Of a stretch of 64,000 nucleotides of DNA, positions 61,056-64,000 are shown piece by piece; position 1 is the stretch's first letter; the number at the start of each line of letters is the position of its first letter. Both the position numbers and the translations under genes were made by a program. This DNA comes from Desulfitibacter alkalitolerans DSM 16504 (lineage in GTDB: Bacteria > Bacillota > DSM-16504 > Desulfitibacterales > Desulfitibacteraceae). The notes below the pieces were generated by a model. The model saw only the letters and a program-made list of their open reading frames with translations, did not search any database and was not told the DNA's origin. The stretch spans positions 40,001-104,000 of the forward strand of contig NZ_JHVU01000025.1 in the NCBI RefSeq assembly GCF_000620305.1, read 5' to 3'.

Positions 61056-61274
61056 ATGATAGAGACGGCTAATCATATACCATATAACCCGCAGGAAACT
61101 AACTATACAAAGATAACGCAGGAGGAACTTCAAAGAGAGGTTGATTACTGGCGGGCATACAAAATTCTGCAGAGGATGCTTAAGGCGGGACTGATTTCAG
61201 AAGAAGAATTCAACAAAATCGACAAATTGAACCGCAAAACTTTCTCGCCGATGTATGCACAGCTTATGGCCTAA
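61056..61274 (+). CDS. SHOCT-like micro-protein upstream of the recombinases
   Basis: This 72-aa protein starts behind GGAGGTG. The helical hairpin LQRMLKAGLISEEEFNKIDK matches the SHOCT-type core of the micro-protein at 12320. The N-terminus adds a charged region (YTKITQEELQREVDYWRAYK). The recurrent position before serine recombinases in two elements suggests a functional link. Confidence 0.65.
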   Translation: MIETANHIPYNPQETNYTKITQEELQREVDYWRAYKILQRMLKAGLISEEEFNKIDKLNRKTFSPMYAQLMA

Positions 61275-61335
61275 TTGGCTTGCTATTAGCGGCACACAGA
61301 GGTAACATGTCACATACCCAAAGGAGGTGAAAACA

Positions 61336-62904
61336 GTGAGAAAGGTAACAAGGATTGATGGAAACAATGCTCTCCAAGCTTTCAAACCAAAGGTAAGAGT
61401 GGCAGCTTATTGCAGGGTTTCAACCGATAGTGATGAGCAAATGGCAAGCCTGGAAGCGCAAAAGGACCATTATGAATCCTATATAAAAGCAAATCCTGAT
61501 TGGGAATTTGCAGGGATTTACTATGATGAAGGCATTTCAGGTACAAAAAAGGAGAATCGGACTGGACTTTTAAGGCTGCTTGCAGATTGTGAAAACAAGA
61601 AAATTGACTTTATTATAACCAAGTCAGTCAGCAGATTTGCCAGAAACACAACCGACTGCATTGAAATGGTACGAAAACTTACCGATCTCGGTGTTTTCAT
61701 CTATTTCGAGAAAGAGAATATAAACACCCAGCGCATGGAAGGCGAATTAGTGCTGACAATTTTGAGCAGCCTTGCAGAAAACGAGTCATTATCCATTGCA
61801 GAAAATAGTAAGTGGTCTATCAGGCGTAGGTTCCAAAACGGAACATACAAAATTTCGTATCCTCCCTATGGTTATGATTATGTGGATGGAAAGCTATTTA
61901 TCAATAAAGAACAGGCTGAAATCGTAAAGCGGATTTTTTCTGAAGCTTTGGCTGGTAAAGGCACACAGAAAATTGCAGATGGGTTAAATTTGGATAAAAT
62001 CCCAACAAAGAGAGGTTCGCATTGGACAACGACAACTATCCGCGGCATTTTAAGCAATGAAAAATATACCGGGGATGTCCTTCTGCAAAAAACATATACA
62101 GATGAGAATTTTAAGCGGCATTATAATCGTGGGGAAAAAGATCAATACATGATAAAGGATCATCATGAAGCTATCATATCCCATGAGGAATTTGAAGCCG
62201 TCAAAGAAATATTGAAGCAAAGAGGTAAAGAAAAAGGCGTAATCAAGGGAAGCAGTAAATATCAAAACCGCTACCCTTTCTCGGGGAAAATCAAATGCGC
62301 AGAATGTGGCAGCAGTTTTAAGCGTCGAATTCATGGCAGCGGTGACCGTAAATATATTGCATGGTGCTGCACAAAGCATATAAAGGACGCATCAAGCTGT
62401 TCAATGAAGTTTGTCAGAGAGGATGCGATCCATCAGGCCTTTGTTGTAATGATCAATAAGCTTATTTTCGGTCATAGATTCATTCTAAGACCATTACTGC
62501 AAAGCTTAAAGAAAGCAAATTACTCAGATAATCTAGCGAAGATTCAAGAACTGGAAACAAAAATCAAAGAAAATACAGAGCGGGTTCAGGTAATTATGGG
62601 ACTTATGGCCAAGGGATACCTGGAACCCGCTCTTTTTAATACACAAAAAAATGAGCTGCTTAAAGAAGCAGCCATATTAAAAGAACAAAAAGAAGCCATA
62701 AAACGCGCAATCGATGGGAGTCAGACTATCCTTGTTGAGGTTGAGAAGCTTCTTAAATTTGCAACGAAAGCTGAAAAGCATATTGATGCATTTGATAGCG
62801 ATATATTTGAGAACTTTATTGAAGAAATCATTGTGTTTTCACAGGAGGAAATAGGTTTCAAAATGAAATGCGGGTTGAACTTAAGGGAAAGGCTGGTGAA
62901 ATGA
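61336..62904 (+). CDS. Large serine recombinase 1 of the prophage
   Basis: GTG 61336 is seven bases after the AGGAGG Shine-Dalgarno. The 522-aa protein has the catalytic domain ([30 protein letters not shown]), the recombinase domain (GSHWTTTTIRGILSNEKYTG), a zinc ribbon (CAECGSSF...WCCTKH...C) and a coiled coil (about 385-470). It catalyses integration or excision. Its stop overlaps the start of the next, smaller recombinase-like gene. Confidence 0.93.
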   Translation: MRKVTRIDGNNALQAFKPKVRVAAYCRVSTDSDEQMASLEAQKDHYESYIKANPDWEFAGIYYDEGISGTKKENRTGLLRLLADCENKKIDFIITKSVSRFARNTTDCIEMVRKLTDLGVFIYFEKENINTQRMEGELVLTILSSLAENESLSIAENSKWSIRRRFQNGTYKISYPPYGYDYVDGKLFINKEQAEIVKRIFSEALAGKGTQKIADGLNLDKIPTKRGSHWTTTTIRGILSNEKYTGDVLLQKTYTDENFKRHYNRGEKDQYMIKDHHEAIISHEEFEAVKEILKQRGKEKGVIKGSSKYQNRYPFSGKIKCAECGSSFKRRIHGSGDRKYIAWCCTKHIKDASSCSMKFVREDAIHQAFVVMINKLIFGHRFILRPLLQSLKKANYSDNLAKIQELETKIKENTERVQVIMGLMAKGYLEPALFNTQKNELLKEAAILKEQKEAIKRAIDGSQTILVEVEKLLKFATKAEKHIDAFDSDIFENFIEEIIVFSQEEIGFKMKCGLNLRERLVK

Positions 62905-63359
62905 TGAGCCATATACCTTTTGGATATAACATTCAAAACGGCAGGGCTGTCGTTAATGAAGAGGAAGCAGTTAAGATTGAGAAACTATTTGAGGCTTATC
63001 TTTCCGGGCTTTCTTTAACCGATGCGGCTCAAAAAGCGGGCATTAAGCGTTACCACACATCTGTTGCAAAAATGCTTTCAGATAAACGGTATGTTGAAGA
63101 CAAATTCTATCCGCCAATTATCAGCAGGGACACATTCGAAAAAGCACAACTGGAAAGACGCAGACGAGCTAAGGCGCTTGGCAGGATTTATAAACATAAA
63201 GGAAATGAAAAGAAATGCCTGAATTTTAGGTTTCATGCTTCAATGCCAGATAATCTATACGATGATCCATTTCAGCAGGCAGAGTATGCTTATAGTTCTA
63301 TTAAGAGCGAGGTGATTTTAGATGACAACCAGGAATGTTACGATAATTCCTGCTCGTAA
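62901..63359 (+). CDS. Recombinase-domain protein lacking the catalytic domain
   Basis: ATG 62901 overlaps the upstream stop in ATGA. The 152-aa protein ([20 protein letters not shown]) has only the recombinase DNA-binding part ([40 protein letters not shown]). The serine catalytic domain, zinc ribbon and coiled coil are absent. It is intact in frame and coupled, not a random fragment, so it may be an accessory subunit guiding site choice or direction. It overlaps the third gene by 38 bases. Confidence 0.8.
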   Translation: MMSHIPFGYNIQNGRAVVNEEEAVKIEKLFEAYLSGLSLTDAAQKAGIKRYHTSVAKMLSDKRYVEDKFYPPIISRDTFEKAQLERRRRAKALGRIYKHKGNEKKCLNFRFHASMPDNLYDDPFQQAEYAYSSIKSEVILDDNQECYDNSCS

Positions 63360-64000
63360 GCGAATTGGGAATAGTGCAAAGGCTGAGGAATTGCCTAAGC
63401 TTCGGGTAGCAGCTTACTGTCGTGTTTCTACGGACAGCGAGGAGCAGGCAACCAGTTATGAAGCACAAATCGAGCATTATACAAATTACATTAAAAGCAA
63501 TCCAGAATGGGAGTTAGCCGGTATATTTGCAGATGAAGGCATTACCGGAACTAACACAAAAAAGCGTGAAGAATTTAACCGGATGATAGAAGAATGCATG
63601 CAGGGCAAAATCGATATGATAATTACGAAATCTATCAGCCGGTTTGCAAGAAATACGCTGGACTGCCTAAAGTACATAAGGCAGCTTAAAGAAAAAAATA
63701 TTCCAGTTTACTTTGAAAAGGAAAATATAAACACATTGGATTCCAAAGGGGAAATCCTGTTGACCATTATGGCGTCTTTGGCACAGCAAGAAAGCCAATC
63801 GTTAAGCCAGAATGTAAAACTGGGCATTCAGTACCGATATCAGCAAGGGAAAATCCATATTAATCACAACCGGTTTCTTGGCTATACAAAGGATAAAGAC
63901 GGTAATTTAGTTATCGTGCCAGAAGAAGCAGAAATTGTTAAACGCATTTATAGAGAATACCTCGAAGGTTCCAGTATGCTGCAGATAGCAAGAGGTCTGG
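63322..64000 (+). CDS. Large serine recombinase 2 of the prophage, 3'-truncated by the window
   Basis: ATG 63322 overlaps the preceding gene. The 226 visible residues include the full catalytic domain ([44 protein letters not shown]) and the beginning of the recombinase domain. It is closer to the recombinase at 12523 (same SLAQQES and [12 protein letters not shown]) than to its neighbour at 61336. The C-terminal parts lie beyond the window. Confidence 0.9.
   Translation, partial: MTTRNVTIIPARKRIGNSAKAEELPKLRVAAYCRVSTDSEEQATSYEAQIEHYTNYIKSNPEWELAGIFADEGITGTNTKKREEFNRMIEECMQGKIDMIITKSISRFARNTLDCLKYIRQLKEKNIPVYFEKENINTLDSKGEILLTIMASLAQQESQSLSQNVKLGIQYRYQQGKIHINHNRFLGYTKDKDGNLVIVPEEAEIVKRIYREYLEGSSMLQIARGL

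Larger units (their letters stand above)
24283..64000 (+). mobile_element. HK97-type siphovirus prophage (right end beyond the window)
   Basis: Continuous rightward gene order: regulators, replication, late control, TerS/TerL, portal, protease, capsid, tail, lysis, serine recombinases. TerL, portal, capsid, tape measure, holin and amidase frames are intact, so it may be inducible. The SNF2-type helicase frameshift is the only lesion seen in a core gene. The left boundary is estimated between the ABC-3C promoter and 24408; no attachment repeat could be confirmed because the right end is missing. Confidence 0.88.

Noticed and set aside
1..64000. tRNA and rRNA genes
   Set aside because: I found no tRNA cloverleaf or rRNA sequence by reading; short or degenerate tRNAs could be missed without a covariance search.

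Overview
The window is AT-rich to moderately GC-rich DNA from a low-GC Gram-positive anaerobe, most likely a Clostridia-type Bacillota. This rests on the strong AGGAGG ribosome binding sites, the ImmA/ImmR-type switch, the large serine recombinases, and the HK97-type prophage with a holin and amidase. No rRNA, tRNA or core metabolic gene is visible, so everything here is accessory DNA. Species cannot be assigned.

Layout. (1) Positions 1-9265 are a very AT-rich defence segment on the + strand. It holds the 3' end of an unknown protein translationally coupled to a 1575-aa DUF1998-type DEAD/DEAH helicase (a two-gene arrangement resembling Druantia III). It then holds a long, catalytically dead Argonaute (Piwi) protein coupled to a membrane protein, and a winged-helix remnant. 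(2) Positions 9271-14389 are a small integrative element: ImmA-type protease and XRE repressor, a face-to-face promoter switch, an ArpU-like regulator, a sigma factor behind a structured leader, about 450 bases of unexplained structured non-coding sequence, a SHOCT-like micro-protein and a large serine recombinase. (3) Positions 14456-24222 are a minus-strand operon: XRE regulator, three ABC-3C-type genes (third component, middle component, SMC-like ATPase), and type III-like methylase (mod) and helicase/nuclease (res). A 1471-bp IS3-family element with a 3-bp target duplication splits mod. (4) From about 24.28 kb to the right edge lies a prophage.

The prophage runs left to right: early regulators including a second sigma-like factor with an RBS-occluding leader; a replication module (SNF2-type helicase with an 8-bp disruption in its P-loop, putative ssDNA-binding protein, family A polymerase, antirepressor, primase-helicase, GGTAAC iterons, VRR-NUC nuclease); an ArpU-type late regulator followed by two promoters of identical architecture, each with a terminator; HNH and TerS; two tandem ParB-methyltransferase fusions; a GC-rich terminator-bounded cassette built round an amidoligase and a gamma-glutamylcyclotransferase-like enzyme; TerL, portal, ClpP-type protease, capsid, connectors and tail genes (with a -1 frameshift chaperone pair and an antisense PIN/AbrB toxin-antitoxin module); a GH18-type baseplate enzyme; holin and LysM amidase; and finally a SHOCT-like protein with three overlapping serine-recombinase genes, the last cut by the window edge.

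The features least explained by known annotation are: the amidoligase cassette, whose first gene looks like an inactive amidoligase paralogue; the structured RNA near 11.8-12.3 kb; the repeated sigma-factor leader design in two unrelated elements; the paired late promoter-terminator units; and the inactive Argonaute-membrane protein pair. Base composition falls into blocks (sampled 60-base lines: 28% GC at 3121, 43% at 43441, 60% at 41161), consistent with stacked horizontal acquisitions.
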